The position numbers and the translations under genes are program-made. From assembly GCF_000143535.2 (NCBI RefSeq), contig NC_037326.1, positions 124,001 through 188,000 on the forward strand: a stretch of DNA of 64,000 bases, given 5' to 3'. Shown piece after piece: positions 34,018-47,588 of this stretch. Numbering within the stretch: the stretch's first letter is position 1; every line of letters begins with the position of its first letter. The notes beneath the pieces are model-generated. The model was not told the DNA's origin and ran no database searches. It saw only the letters and a program-made list of their open reading frames with translations. This DNA is from Botrytis cinerea B05.10 (taxonomy: Eukaryota; Ascomycota; Leotiomycetes; Helotiales; Sclerotiniaceae).

Positions 34018-36620
34018 AATGGAAGTGTAGGTGGGAAGAGGAGGGAAGGGCGAGTGTTTGAGGGAGAGCATGATTATACGCTATGAGCAAGCTAGTTCGG
34101 GGAAGTCATAGTAAGCGGGGAAGCCCACGCGGAGGATATGGTGGGCTTGATCGTGGGTCAGGATGGTGGAGAAGGTTATGCATGAGGGAAGGGAGACTCG
34201 TGAAAGGCTAGTGATGTATGCCGGGTGGGAAGATCAATTGATTTGGTGGGGGTGATAGAGGGGATTTTGTTGCAGTTTTTGTTGCAGGCTTTCTTATGTA
34301 CAAGGGAGGGAAAAGAGGGGAGGAGATGGGTGGAGGGATAAATTAGAGGAGTTTAGATTTCATGATTAAATTGGATTAGATTAGATTTGATGGGATATTG
34401 AAATTGCATTTCTAGGGCAACGAATGAATGAATGAATTTTATTATACTCATATATCTCACCATCTCACCATTTCACATCATATCATGAACAAAAGCACAT
34501 ACCCACCCTATTCCATCCCACCTATTTTCTATCTCATCCCACTATACACAAAATATAATATATCTCCACCTCCTCCCATTTCGCTTTTAGAGTCGGACCC
34601 TAGACGGATGATAGTTAGGATACATAATCCACAATAATAAGAGTCAGCAACACAGATTGAGGGATGACGTAGTTAGGTAGAAATCGAAATTTGTATAGAA
34701 AAGACAGAAAATAAAAGATCGGAATCAAAACCTCAACAACTTTACATAGAAAATGGTGAAGCCCAATACCTTCAACATTAATTCAGATTTATATAATAAA
34801 TCGAGCGATAAGGCGATCGATGCCACTAGAAAGGCAGGCAAACATTCTATTGCCGGAGGCCGAAGCTAGAGATTCGACATCTCTCCGGGGATCTTTAGCG
34901 ACGCGGAGGTTGGGGGTTCTTTGCAAAAGTGGGGACAGAAACATTAGAGCCTACCGTATACTCAAGATCGATTGAGGAAGAAAGATGTGAAAAACTCATG
35001 TCCACCGGTTTGTGTCTGACTCGTTCAATCGGATTGAATTCTTTTCACGGCAATAATCTCACACAGCGACATTTGATATGGTAGATTGTATGTGAAACTC
35101 CGAATGTGTTGTAATGTATTTATTTCGGGAGCAAATTTCAGATGAGGGAATGAGAGATGATGATGTGGAACAAATAGTCGACTTGTTGTTGCTAAAATTG
35201 GAATTTTCAGATTGGCTAACGCTGTATTGCAAGGTTTTCGAGTATCTGCCGGAGAAAAGAGACTGAAGATACTTTCTGCGGGGTATAAAAGAAAATGAAC
35301 GCATCCTGGACTACCATCACTGAGGGCAGCAAGCCGTCCACATTTTGCCGGTGGGGTTCAGATTGGAGAGGCAATGGATTTCTGAAAGATTTGAATGCTA
35401 ATGATATTGTTATCACAGGAAAGAAATGCAAGCAGAAAAATGAATTCTTATCTGGTGTCATATGTGGCGCTCGGCAGAAATTGAGGACCTTTACCGAAGC
35501 ATAGGATAGTGTTGCAGTAACCCTCAAGATTGTCTGCCTTGCCTTGTGGAATAATATAGATGTAAAAGGAAATGAATATGATAGATTAAATTAATGAGAT
35601 AAAACTGATTAAATGAAATGAGATGATTTACATAGGATGAATTAGACGGGGTGAACTAGACAGGGTGAATTAGGCGGAGTACGAGTTTGAGGGACACAAA
35701 TTTGGAGAGGACCAAAGTGACAGATGCTAAGCATTTAGCATCACCAGAATGTAATTATGGAAAGAGCAGAAAACTTTAGAGGAAAGATGTAAATGTAGAT
35801 GCAGAAAGTCACCGCGAGGAAAATGATGTAAATTTAATAGAGGCTGTAATTTTACTTGCTATTTCTAACCTGATGCCAAAAATAGCCTCTAAAAAATAAC
35901 CTATCTAGAGTTTTAAGCTGAGAGACCCGAACGATAGCCGCGAAATCCCTGAAACTTCGCCAGCTACTTCCCATATCAATGTAAATTAGAAGTAGAAAAT
36001 TAGCAATTCGTTTTCATAAGCACGTGACCAACCACACCCCCCCTTTAAATTCGGCAAAATTCGTCTGATATCCAAGACGCATGGGCCCTGAGACTCGGCT
36101 AGTGCTCTGGTATTTTTATCTAGGAGAAATGCACCCCAATTGAATCCGATGCTAACAAGATATTGAGAGTATACCAAACGACGACTTTCGTGAAGGAGTT
36201 TTTCTACGGCAATTGAGTTCCTTTCAAAATGATGAGTCTTAGGATTCTTGATCTATTGGAGCTCTCTAACGCAATACGTCACAGGCTCACTAGCGTAATT
36301 AGTCGTGAATGCTTAGTTATCAGTGCTATTGTATGGCAAACTTATCTTCTACTCTTTGTAGAATCTCGCACAACCTATCCCTTGCGCTGTGATACAATCA
36401 GTTCCAGTTTGCCTCTTACAGCACCTTTTCTGCCGTCTCCAAGCCTAAAAATTAATCTGGCTTTGTGATCGACAAGACAATTGACGATCTCTGGAGTGGA
36501 AGTCATAAAACGTTTACGAATAGACATCTCGAGTTTTTCTCTCAAAAGGTTACATTCAATTGGAGTTGATACATTGTTGATAGGATCTCAATATGATGGC
36601 TCAAAATATATGATTGTTTG
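34018..36620. other. Intergenic, no convincing gene
   Basis: Overlapping ORFs on both strands near 35059-35527 and 36229-36468 lack motifs or splice support. Nothing else recognised. Confidence 0.45.
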
Positions 36621-36629
36621 CCATTCATT

Positions 36630-36915
36630 GGTTAAAGGATAATCACCCCACTTCCTTCAAGGTTGTTCATAGGATAGATTAGATTTCTTAACTCACTCTT
36701 TATTCTTTTCAAATTTATAAACAGAGCCTCTCGAGTGAGTGCGTGTGGTGATTGATATCAGAATAGCTAGGAAATTGTAGTTAATTCGGGCCTGAATCCT
36801 AATAATTTCTCGCCCGAATTCATTCAGACAGCACAGGCATTAGGCTTTATAGCTGAAGTTCTTTGAATTAAACTATATTGCATACCCAAACCACCTTAGC
36901 TAATTGATGTAGAAT
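36630..36915. repeat. Dispersed repeat, copy 2 (with insertion)
   Basis: Same block order as 28406-28615, with additional sequence in the middle around CGGGCCTGAATCC...CGCCCGAATTCATTC (about 36788-36828), which is itself an imperfect inverted repeat. Confidence 0.65.
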
Positions 36916-36919
36916 GAGT

Positions 36920-38600
36920 GAGGAGGGGAACTAGGGAGTATCGAGCGAAGTGAATTAAAGCGCAGAGTTTCAATGCGGCAAGAAATGACAAGAATGAAAA
37001 GTAGGATTGTAGAAAGGCGAACTAGAAGCCAATATTTTCATCAAATATGTCCTTGATATTTGATCCTTGGTATTGAGAAGATCACTTGAGGTTGTTTTCT
37101 CAATCCAAGCAGTGTTGATTCCATGCTTCATAGAAAGAAGAACTGGAGTTTGAAGGAGTTTGAAGGAGTCCACGAGAGTTCATGTATTTGATATGTCATT
37201 GTATTAGCAGATCAGAGGGGCGGTTAGTGATCAAGTACTCATATATATTGGGACTGGGAGGAGGAGTAAATCGATTGTACCGCTGCATCATGCGGTGATA
37301 CAGACCGTGGTATTTTCGATAGCGCATCTTGATTCAATGTTTTTTTGATTGTCACACGATTCCTTGCCTTACTATTGTGACATGGACCCAATATATTTTG
37401 TAACCATATATGATAATTTCGGAGAAAGATGTCGGGGGGTATGATAGCTTGAAGTTCCAGCAATGGCTGTGAGAAATCAAATCAGTCATTTCTATATTGT
37501 TATTGAACACTATGCCCCCCCCCCCCAAAAAAAAGAATCCCAGAATAACTTTAGTAAAAAAAGCCGTTATCTTTACAGTGTTTGTCGGTATTAAGTAAGG
37601 TCTATAAATGTGGCTCAATAATTGATGTTTGGTTGATTAATAGACGACCAAATGGTTACTGGCCTTGACCTTATTGAGCAAGAGATGCCAGCTCAGCATT
37701 TCTTCCATATTGCTACAATGGCTTAGAAGTCCGAAGTCTTAATAGGAAATTAGAGGATTGGAAATGCTCATCGATCCCTGGAGATATAAAGAACAACACA
37801 AATGTCGGGATATAGATCATGTAATCATAATCATACAGAGGGAGCTTTATTGACTAGCGCAGGCGCTAGCTTCTAACCTATCTATAAATGTACATAGCTT
37901 TACATAGTAAATGGAGAAGAACAATTACACCACTATAGACTAAAGTACTTTACATTTATCAATCAAGTAGATACCAACAATAAACCTAAGATGTAATTAA
38001 ACCCCCACTTCAAAATTCTTGTACAAACAGAGGGCAGAACTTCAACAGGCTGATTGAGGACTAATGATCGCCTACGATTCTTTGATAAACAGCGGGAAAA
38101 GGGTGTTAGACCTCGGAACAGAAACCGAGCTACTGGAGCAAAAGTTCTAACGCTAATGAAACAGAAACTACGGTATGCAAATAGATCCTCTGTCAAGACA
38201 ACAGAGATCAGGAGTCAGGAGGGTCGCGGCAGTTCTGGAAGTTTGGCATCTTCAGTCATTGTCATCAGCGAGAGTCAAGAATGTAGCGGGGTGATCAGCA
38301 CCAAGCTTTTATTGTGTGAGACATAGAGACAATGCAGCAAGTATTGAAAGAGTTGAATCGTGAGTATATTTTGTCAGGCAGGTTTGAAATTAGATTGTAT
38401 GCAAAATAAACTTTTTCATCATTCTTATATAGCGGCTTAAGAGAAAAGAAAACCCGCATTTGCTATTATGTACGCGATTTAAATTGAATAATCTCTGTCC
38501 TCGCTGCTACTATTCCTGATTTCGATTAAAGGAGATCCTGAAAGTACCTAGATAAGTCTCGCATGGTACGTCTTGAGTCGAGCGAGCTATAATCACTTAA
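36920..38600. other. Intergenic, no convincing gene
   Basis: Short ORFs on both strands; a homopolymer C/A run at about 37515-37535. No gene structure found. Confidence 0.45.
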
Positions 38601-38601
38601 T

Positions 38602-39203
38602 ATGAAGTGTACAATACTTGTAAATTTCCCTGGCCCACCTTTTCCTCAATTTCAAAGAAAATTCCCATTGACAACCAACACCCTAGGTGATATCCTACCG
38701 CCTCCAATTTTTCTTTTGAAAAAAGTTGAAGATCCACTTGCCAGCATCTGCAGACCCTCACCCCCGTCCAATACTGAAAAGAGATGGTGTTTGACCAATA
38801 TAGACACTGAAAAAGTTGGACGAGCCCCCGAACTTAGACGGAAGTCATTGTTGATAATTATTCTTAGTAAAGTTATTGAACAAGAGAAGATTGAAAGCAG
38901 TCGAATCCATGTTGGATTTGCTTCTAAGAGTCTATTTATAGCAGACCGTTGCCAACTGCTCGTAATTTCCGAGGTTCTGTTATGTTGCCGAACTGTCTTG
39001 CCCATGATGTTTCCAGGAGAAGCGGAGTCACAACGACACTGTAATTTACAGAGGTCAGACTTCAAGAAGCGAAACGGAAGTCCCCTGAATATCACTGATC
39101 CATTGTAATAAGCTCTGTAGAAATCTTGGATAAGTGAAAGCGAGGTGCTAAGATGATGGATGCCGTTTTGAGGTGTGGTCGTCGATCTCGATAAGGCAAG
39201 CAA
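38602..39203. other. Overlapping ORFs on both strands, strand undecided
   Basis: Plus 38602-39108 (168 codons) and minus 39203-38652 (183 codons) cover the same DNA. The minus frame is longer and has more protein-like alternation of hydrophobic and polar residues, but I recognise no family on either. One is a shadow of the other; both may be non-coding. Confidence 0.25.
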
Positions 39204-39479
39204 TGAAGCAGTTTGAAGATTTTAACGGGCTTGGCAGATGTTATGGCTTGAGAATCAGATGTAAAAAGCAATGCATAGAGTAGAGTTCTGATTTGAATGA
39301 AAGGAAAGTGGGATTCATGCGTTGAATTGAACGAGACTTGCGTCTTTGCTAGTCATATCCTTGAACGTCTTGTACATTTGAATCTGATATCCTTTTCTTC
39401 GCCCTCAAATGATTGTCGCTTGCGTCTACGTCATATCATATCACCCTAATGTCTCAACATTTTTGTAATTCTCTAGGAC

Positions 39480-41327
39480 AGCTTGATAATGTGTTTTCAT
39501 ATCTTATCCCTAATTATATAAGCTTTATTTACAAATCATTTTCATAATTGTACATATGAACCTCTAAAAATCAGTTTACAAAATCACTTAGTAAGATTTC
39601 ACTAATAAATAACATTATATTATATTCATCTAATATATACAGAGTATTATTTCACGTTGAATTTTTTATTATAGAATTATAAAAGAATAGAATGAAATGA
39701 AATGAAATGAAATGAAATGAAATAAAATTCCATAGAAAATTAGATCTAGTTAATTGAGTTTTCTTTCGATTATATAAATCAACTTTATAAGATTGAACTT
39801 AAGTTAGTCTCGTTTATTAGTCTAGATCTTATCAAATCTCCATTATGAATTATATAAATCTAGAATTTTACATGAAGAAAAACAAAAAAAAAAGTAAACA
39901 AATTTGATTTAAATTGACTTATCTTTATAGTTAGATTTTAATATCATCATTATTTTATATATTCAAATAATCTCTGAGTCTGATGTGACTAAGTCTTCTA
40001 CTATTATCATATTATTAGTAAGAATTTTCCGATTCCAGAATAAGAATCACATGTATCTCTGTGAAGAATTGAGGTGGGTTCACAACTAGAAACGCCCACC
40101 TGGACGTATTTTAGGTCAGACGAAGCCCGTATGTAGAAAAGACCTATTGCTTGTCATTCGGGACCATCCTAACATGACCCTTTGACAACCAGTGCTCGCA
40201 ACGGCTGGAGAATTGTACATTCTTGCAGATATACGCCCCAAACTGTCTAATACGAGATGAAAACTTCGATCCCCAGTAGCTATCCTCTTGAAAACTCCAA
40301 ATACCCCACCATTCGCCACAGATTCCTGTAATGAATCGTTAAAAAGCTGGGGCCTAAGATTCCAACCTCAATTTCCATTTTGAGAATTTTAGGCTTGAGA
40401 TTACCCCTATTTTTGGTACCAGATAGCAGGCTTACGTGATGAAGTAGAATTAGCCCGCTTTATAAGCTTCCTACGCACGCGGGAAGCAGTAGACCGCTTG
40501 AAAACCCGACTATTAAGCCTAGTCTTTAATAAATCGTACGAACTTTCAACTGAATGAAATACTGTATCACTGAAAGGCATCTTTTCTGTACCACCAGCAG
40601 AATCACTATTCAATAATCTTTCACTCACTATCCCTACATTAGTTTTCGAGTAATCATCAACTTAAATTGACTAATCATAGTGAATTCTTTTTCAGTTCCC
40701 ACTCAAAATTGTACTAAAGGTAATCATCACCATCCGCTACCTTCACACTAGCTGTCACTAGCCTCACAATTGCTAATATAATAATAATAATAATAATAAT
40801 TATTATTATTATTTATTATAATATAAGTTCCAACCTCCAATAATATTCTTTTGATATAATGAGTAATATAGAATATATATTAATTTATAAAATTATCGAA
40901 TAGAATAAACATTATTAATTATAAATCAAAATAGATTATATTTTAATAATTAAACTTAAAAGAGAGTGAATTAAGATTAAAAAGATAGAATCGAAAATTC
41001 GAAATATTCTATGAAAAAACTAGTGATTTATTTTAACTTGAAGAGAAAGAAAATCTAAATTTTAAAAGCCTTATGGTTCCTACTAGTAAATGTATAAAAA
41101 TGTAGTTTATAAGTTGTGAAATTGAGCTTCCTTATTAGGTTTAGACTTAAATTAGTTGACGTCATTTCTATCGCTCCTATATAGATAAGCCAAAGGCGTG
41201 ATTGCATATGAAGCAGATTGAATCAATCAGATTCGCTAATTACTTCACATCGATGTATTAAGCCAATCGGTATATGGATTTACAAACCTCCGTCTTGCAT
41301 CTCTTATCTTATCAGTAACCACCAATG
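39480..41327. other. AT-rich tract with gene scraps
   Basis: Mostly AT-rich. Contains an (AATGA)n microsatellite at 39691-39722 and an inverted (AAT)n/(ATT)n run at 40777-40815. Short minus ORFs at 40407-40628 (basic C-terminus) and 40116-40319 lie in a small island of higher GC and may be scraps of one gene. Confidence 0.5.
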
Positions 41328-43806
41328 CCCTGTAGTAACAAAGTTAATACTTTCGATGAAAAGAAATTCAATATAAATTCTTATATAAATTTTCATATAT
41401 ATTTTACAATAATAATATATTCATTTTGTTATTAACAATATAATCAATTCATTAATAATAAATAAAATCAATACAATTTGAGATTTGTTTAGTATTGATT
41501 TTTAATAGAAAAAAAGAAAATGAGAATTCTAAAGGGCCTTAAAGATTTCAGAATTCAATGAATATTAGAATTGTAGAAAAGGTGAATAGAAAGGGAATGA
41601 ATATAAGAGTTAGAAGGAGAAGGGGAGCGAATATAAAAGTTATAAAGTGTTACGAAACGTTGATGTAGAACCAACATCGGACCAATCATTTATTTGATAT
41701 AAAGTTTTCATATTATATATAATTTTATTTTAAAAAGGATTGAAAAAAGTAATAAAAAATCTTATATTCTTTTGAATCTTATTATATATTAATTGTTATT
41801 TTGTATTGATTCTAATAATTCTTTTTATTCAATTTTTTTAAAATAAATTGTTGATTAATTTTTGGGAATAGTTTTAAAAAACTTTGAAAGTTTTAAAACT
41901 TTTTTAGGCTACAATATATTTATAATATATTATTGATATATAAGCAATGATATTTAAATTATTGAAATATCTTTTATTTTTATAAAATTGAATTGAAAGA
42001 ATATTAAAAAAGAAAGTTTTTATAAATCGAATTTTTTAAAAATACTTATAAAGTACTTTTATAATATATCTTCAATATTCTTTCGAAATGAAATAGAATA
42101 ATTGAATAAAAGTTAGGAAAGGAGGGGAAATATTGAAGAAAAGAATCTCTCTTTTGGAAAGCAAACCTTATCTTAAACAATACTTATAAAATGTTAACAG
42201 TGTATTTAAATTCTATTATTAAAATAATAATACCTTTATATAATACCTAAGGCTTTTTATATAAAAAAAAGTTTAGTTAATTATTATATAATTAGTTAGA
42301 ATTTATTAGTGGAAATCAATTGCAAATGGCTAATATCACATCAAATAGTTTGTATTTAGTAAAAGATAAAACAATATTTATACTAGAATCATTTATTTGG
42401 GAATACAAATAGATCATTTTATAGAATTCCAGGCCTCTCAAGCATTCTCCGTATTTTATAGGATTTCATACATTTTACAGGATTCCAGGCCTCTCAAGCA
42501 TTCTCCGCATTTTACAGGATTTTACAGGATTTCAGGATTTCTTTTAGGTTTCGAGGACTCAGCGGAAAGCCAGTGGAGCTCCGCATTTTACAGGATTTTA
42601 CAGGATTTTACAGGATTCTCTGCATTTTACAGGATTTTATACGATTTCATACATTTTATAGGATTCTATATGTTTTATAAGATTTTACAAGATTTTCGGG
42701 ATTTCTGTGTTTGGTTAGCTCAATACTAATGGGACGCCATCGATTCCTAATTTCTTAGATTTTCGAACTTTTAGAACTTTCGAGTCTTCAGATTTTCGAA
42801 TTTTCAGATTTTTGAATTTTCAGATTTTCAAGCTTTTATAACTTTCGAGGGCGAAAACTGAAAAGGGGGAGGCAGCCTTATCAAATATAAATCATTATTT
42901 TATTGAAAACGAAACAATACTAATAAAATAAAGGAAAGGAAATAACTATTTTTCGAATTTTCGAATTTTGAAGATTTTAAAGGTTTTAAAAGATTCAATT
43001 TAGTTTTTAATACTCTTATACTACAATATAATTTTTAGAATTATAAAAAAGCTGAATTTTATAAAATAAGAATATAAATATTATAATAAACTTATTATTA
43101 TAAAATTTAATAAGATTTCAAAAATACATCAATATAATAAAAGAAATTTATTAAATAAACTTTAAAACTTTCGAATTTTTTATAATATTTATAATTTTCA
43201 AAAACAAAAGCTTTGAAAAAAAAAACTCTATTACAAAATATCAATATAAAATCAATATCGAACCAATCATTTATCCGATATAAAATTTTCATATTATATA
43301 TAACTTTATTTTAAAAAGGATTGAAAAAAGCAATGAAAAGTCTTATATTCTTTTGGATCCTATTATACACTAGTTGTCACCTTGTATTGACTCTAACATA
43401 AAGTAAATAAAAGATATTAATTGAAAACTTAAAGAGAAAGGGGAAAAGGAATAAAAAACAAATTATTTATATTATTTTCAATTTATTCTTTAATCAAAAG
43501 TTTTATTATTATACTATACTATATACTATATATATATATTTCCTATTTAGCTTTCAATTTATATATTTATATTCAATTCAATTACTAATCAAATTCAATA
43601 GAAATAAAGTATTAATTATTTTAAACTAAAATTCTAAAAAATTATTAAATCCCTTTAGAATAAAAATTTCTAATTATTTATTAAAAAATTATTCACTTAA
43701 TCAATAATTGAAAAACGCTTTTTTTAATATATTATAAAAATATTGAATATTTTTTTAGGATAATAAAGCGGCCATTTCATCAATCGCGGATTCTGCCACC
43801 ACAGGG
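41328..43806. mobile_element. Inverted-repeat transposon, copy 3, with a nested LTR element
   Basis: The left end CCCTGTAGTAACA (41328-41340) and right end TGCCACCACAGGG (43794-43806) match the transposon at 25476 in reverse orientation. An exact 3-bp duplication ATG flanks it (41325-41327, 43807-43809). Subtracting the LTR element at 41648-43398 and its duplication leaves about 723 bp, close to the 737-743 bp of the other copies. It is inserted in the last codons of the DUF6589-like gene. Confidence 0.9.
41648..43398. mobile_element. Short gene-less LTR element, copy 2 (nested)
   Basis: LTRs 41648-41817 and 43229-43398 (170 bp) enclose a 1.4-kb interior. An exact 5-bp duplication TAAAG is present (41643-41647, 43399-43403). 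Same family as 9673-11424. The interior minisatellite of TTTTACAGGA-like units (about 42420-42720) is better preserved than in copy 1. The plus ORF 42397-42729 across it is a repeat artefact. No gag/pol. Confidence 0.9.
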
Positions 43807-46144
43807 ATGTTCCCTCTTTGACTATCAGTTATGAGATCTTGTCTTCGCACCCTGAGTACTTGGGCTGCATTTATTAGAACTAAAATATCATTACCCTCGT
43901 CGTCGTAGCCTTCATTGTCCTTCTCGACATTATCTGCATTCTCTTCAGCTTCGTCGAAATAATCCGGATCATTATCATAGGCCCCAATGCTATCCATCAT
44001 AACTGGTGAATCTAAAGGAGCATCAATATCTTCTCCAGCAGACCTATCAGTAACATCTATTTCCAACAAATCATCATCTATATCATATTTCTTATTCAAA
44101 ATATATGATTTGGCCTTATTGATATCGTAGGAAACGATGGCCCCAATATCTTTTAGGTAAACATTCGGTCGTACAATTGTCTGCGTTGCAGGCTCTTGAC
44201 GATCCATGATTTTGTCGTGGCGTATCGTATCTGCTATACCCAGAACCTCCCTTTCCATTGAGGGGTAATAATGACGGCCTTTGATATCAATCTCTTTGTC
44301 ACTCAAATGACAATTCAAGAAAGCCATTTTACAGTCGTACAAGGGTCCGGCTGCTAATGCCGTCCACTTTTTAAGTTGCTGAATTTGAAAGGAGCCGCCT
44401 TTCTCTCGATATGCTGTTTTGATAATGCGAACCTCCTGCTCACAGGCTGCATCCACTGTCATAAACCATCCAAGTTTTGCTTTCATAAGAGCCCATCTAT
44501 CATGTTGTCGTATTGGTCCGGAGTACAATCATAGATACTATCTCCCTTGTATACTTATGACTACTAGTTCCGGCCATCCACGGAAGAAGAATCTCAAGTA
44601 TAGGACCAACCTTTCCTACACGACCATGTTTTCCTGTCTCTTTGAGTTCGTTCAAGGTAAATTCCGATGAAGGCTAACAACTCTCCGGTTTGATCTCGTT
44701 GAGAGAGTGGTGTACCATTATCATCTATAGCACTATCTGGATTCCTTTCACACCTCACACTACTACTGAACAGATCATTATATAATGGATCGATAATAGT
44801 CTGTCGAACCTTGTCTTTACCCGTCTTCATCAGTTCCTTCGCTGCGTAGTTTATTCGTTCTTCTTGATCGGCTAGTGGATCAGGGTGAGGCAATCTCTCA
44901 CGTACCCACTCCAAGATATGAGCACGTCGTGTCGTGATCAATAGATCCTCTAGCTTCCGGAAATTAATAATTTTGTCGTCGCCGAACCCCTTCAGATTCA
45001 GATATTGAATACCTGCATCTAAATGTGCGAAATCTTTGCATCTTTTTTGTCGGTAGAGTTCCAGGATAATTATATTAGCCTAACAAATATCAATGGTTCG
45101 GTTATCTATATTCTTTATTCCTTCCAATCTCTTTGAGCTTTTCGGATTGCGCTCTAGCTAATGCCTCGGTGATTTCTGTCGATGCAACAGTACCAATGCA
45201 TATACCTAGTCGTTGTAGGGTTTCTTGAACAATTTGTGGTACACTATATGATTGTAAAGCCATACCAACATGGGTTTGCGTCAACCGGAGAGTCTGATTG
45301 TATGTATATGATAGTATATTTATAGCCATACTAATGGGAAGAGCTTCAGTCTGAAGTCGAGTTGCACGCTTTACTTCTTCCAATTTCGAAGTACTCTCCC
45401 AGTTTTTGCGTACATTGTTTGCAACAAGACTAGTCAAGAACTTCCATGTAGTTGGTAAGTGGACTTGGAATATCTTCCCAGTATTTTCAATAAAATTGTC
45501 CGCAATTGCCTCCGGAACAACATTTGCAGTTTTGAGTGCTGGGAAAGAAAGAACATACTCACCAGAAACAATGGATTAAGTTAGCTTATTACCAGTGGGG
45601 GGGATCTCTTGGTCGATTGTCTGATCTTTATTGAAGCTATCGAACTCCGTTTTAGATATACGTATAAAAGCATCAGTAAGAGCCTCTCTATATGCCCTAG
45701 TTTGGACTATCCACTTGTCGATTTCACGTTTCTTTTTTGCATAAGATTCAACATTCTTTAACAAATTGGGAAGCCCGCGATTCCATTCATAATAATTTGC
45801 CATAGCACATTCTTTTGAAGTATTATCATCTATCTTCCGTGGTGTAGAGTTAGTCGTTAATATAGCACACAAGAAATCCGTAGTACACTCGAAACCAGCA
45901 TTTTTCAGACATTGTAATCCGAATTTGACTTTTGAGCTAGAGTATACTGTGCCATATCGATCAGTGGTATATTGCTTGCCGATGTAGTGAATTGAGGTGC
46001 ATCTTTTGAGGGGGATGAATATACACCAGATCTCATCAACTGTCTGTCAATATGGTTATTTTGGCTAATGGTCCCATGATATAGTGATTGGGATGGTAAT
46101 TCATGCGTTTGCGGTATATATGGCGGCGAACTTGGGGGATCCAA
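43807..46144 (-). pseudogene. DUF6589-like multi-exon gene, frameshifted, with transposon in its tail
   Basis: Minus-strand protein-like segments line up over 2.3 kb: about 46144-45585, then an intron 45592-45539 (GTAATA, GCTAAC branch, CCCAG; phase kept), then 45538 to about 43807. A frameshift near 45120 and a TAG near 45080, another shift near 44650 and another near 44520 must be crossed. The block after 44650 has a PWMAGTSSHKYTREI segment, then GWFMTVDAACEQEV and a Gly-spaced helix. This resembles the C-terminal pattern of fungal DUF6589 proteins (GAG..NY..E, then an end-of-domain EH.N-like helix). The assignment is from memory of the family pattern and is moderate to weak. The final visible codons come from the inserted transposon; without it the frame would stop five codons later. 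Confidence 0.5.
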
Positions 46145-46502
46145 AAAGATTACTAGGTAAGTCTGTACAGCGATGGGGTGTAGTTGGCGACAGAGGTGGT
46201 GTATTGTTCAATCAGACAATAGGAAGAATAAACGAACTTGGTTTAGCAGAATGGAGAGCAGTAGTACTAGAAATACTAGTTAGATGATATCCAAGTGGTT
46301 TTGGAGAAGTTGATGATGGAGAAATTAATGAAGCAATGGTTAATGGGGAAATGAATGACAATATAGAAGGAAAAAAAGGAGTAGCTGTAGGTAATCAATT
46401 TATAAATATAAGTGGTGTTGTATTATTTATTAAATATACAAATATATATTTAAAGTAGCTTCATTGAGCGCGAGATCCCTATTGACGACCCTTCAGCTTT
46501 GA

Positions 46503-46853
46503 TCATGGAGTTGTCTCTGGGTCTGGGTACAGAATTATGTTTCACATTACGAATTTGGCTATTTAATAAGAGGAGATGTTTATCTTCGTAATATCTATGT
46601 GAATGAAATTCTACATAAGCAACTCGTACTCACGAACCAGAATCTGTCTATGGAGATGCTAGATAGGTTTCTGTTCTGTGACTCTATGTTGGTAGATATA
46701 CAGTAGCTCAAGCGTACAGCCGAAAACAAGATGGTTGCACTCAAGGTTCACGCCAGGTACTTTGCCCTACACAACGTATACCAAGCTGTGAAAGCGGGCA
46801 TTCTAAATACATTGTGCTAGACAATGGCGCGCAGACTTATTTGGAGAGCTTAA
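46503..46853 (+). pseudogene. Virus-like element block 2, gene A (C-terminal part)
   Basis: One frame is open from 46503 to TAA 46851-46853, except for TAG at 46704 and TAG at 46818. The product is mostly helical and Lys/Leu-rich and I recognise no family. Its stop codon lies inside the junction motif AGCTTAAAACAC. The 5' end is lost at the join with the flanking AT-rich sequence near 46440-46500. Confidence 0.55.
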
Positions 46854-46858
46854 AACAC
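46847..46858 (+). promoter_or_regulatory. Junction motif AGCTTAAAACAC
   Basis: Overlaps the stop of gene A and lies 2 nt before the ATG of gene B (46861). Identical 12-mers occur at 47587-47598 and 48742-48753. Likely a promoter and/or end-of-transcript signal. Confidence 0.6.
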
Positions 46859-46860
46859 AG

Positions 46861-47588
46861 ATGTCACTACAAAAAAGTTATGATTCTCACCTTACACGTA
46901 AACGGACATCAAGCTGACTACTGAAGGATTTCTAGAAAACGAAAGAGTAAAGGTGTGCAATGTAGAAGTTGAGCATTCGGAGATGGGACCCGTTCGTGCT
47001 ATCTTATCCTGCGTCCTAGATTTAGATCTAGAGGGTGAGCCTCTCAGTGTGTTTATTGGATTTGGTTGCTTGCACTATTACCTGAGTGAGTGGAGATAAG
47101 AAAATCTCTCTACGGTTTCCAAGACTTGCGACGTTCTGGTTAGGATTTACAGAGCAAAGTTTGAGTTGAGGCCTTGTGAGCACAAGTACCGGGAGCTGGA
47201 GACGATTTCTTATACATGTGAGAGTGCAGAGATAATTGGAGTTACGTCCAAAGATCTCCCTCCACCATCTAGTCCTTCTTCCCTCGTGGGCATAATAAAC
47301 GTGGACTGCCCCACAGAGATGCTTTGTACATGTGTAGATACCTACACTCTATCATACGATGTAGTGCTAAGAGAGAGGGTAGAAGGTACGAGTAGGTTTG
47401 TACCCCTCAACATTTTGGAGGGATACCTATTTTACAGAGTTAGACCCATAGAACTACAAAAGTTTGTAGTTGATGTAACAGGTATCTTAGTCACCATCAA
47501 AATCCGAGCGGAGCACAATGCAAGGAATAAGCGCTACGATGTGCTGAGGGCTGATAGCATTAAATTAGCGTCTTTCAAGAGAGAGTAG
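46861..47588 (+). pseudogene. Virus-like element block 2, gene B
   Basis: ATG at 46861 directly below the junction motif. A frameshift within the first 60 nt moves the frame to that of the long ORF ending TAG 47586-47588; one TAA at 47097-47099 interrupts it. The intact product would be about 240 residues. It is beta-rich in appearance, with alternating hydrophobics, several Cys residues and a PPPSSPSS linker, which is compatible with a structural protein, but no family is recognised. The TAG overlaps the next junction motif. Confidence 0.6.

Noticed and set aside
42397..42729. 110-codon ORF in the nested LTR element
   Set aside because: It is a reading of the internal ATTTTACAGG minisatellite; copy 1 of the element does not conserve it.
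46084..46287. Plus-strand ORF near the 5' end of the DUF6589-like gene
   Set aside because: Complement of the Ser/Thr/Pro-rich 5' region of the minus-strand gene; no start context or motif.
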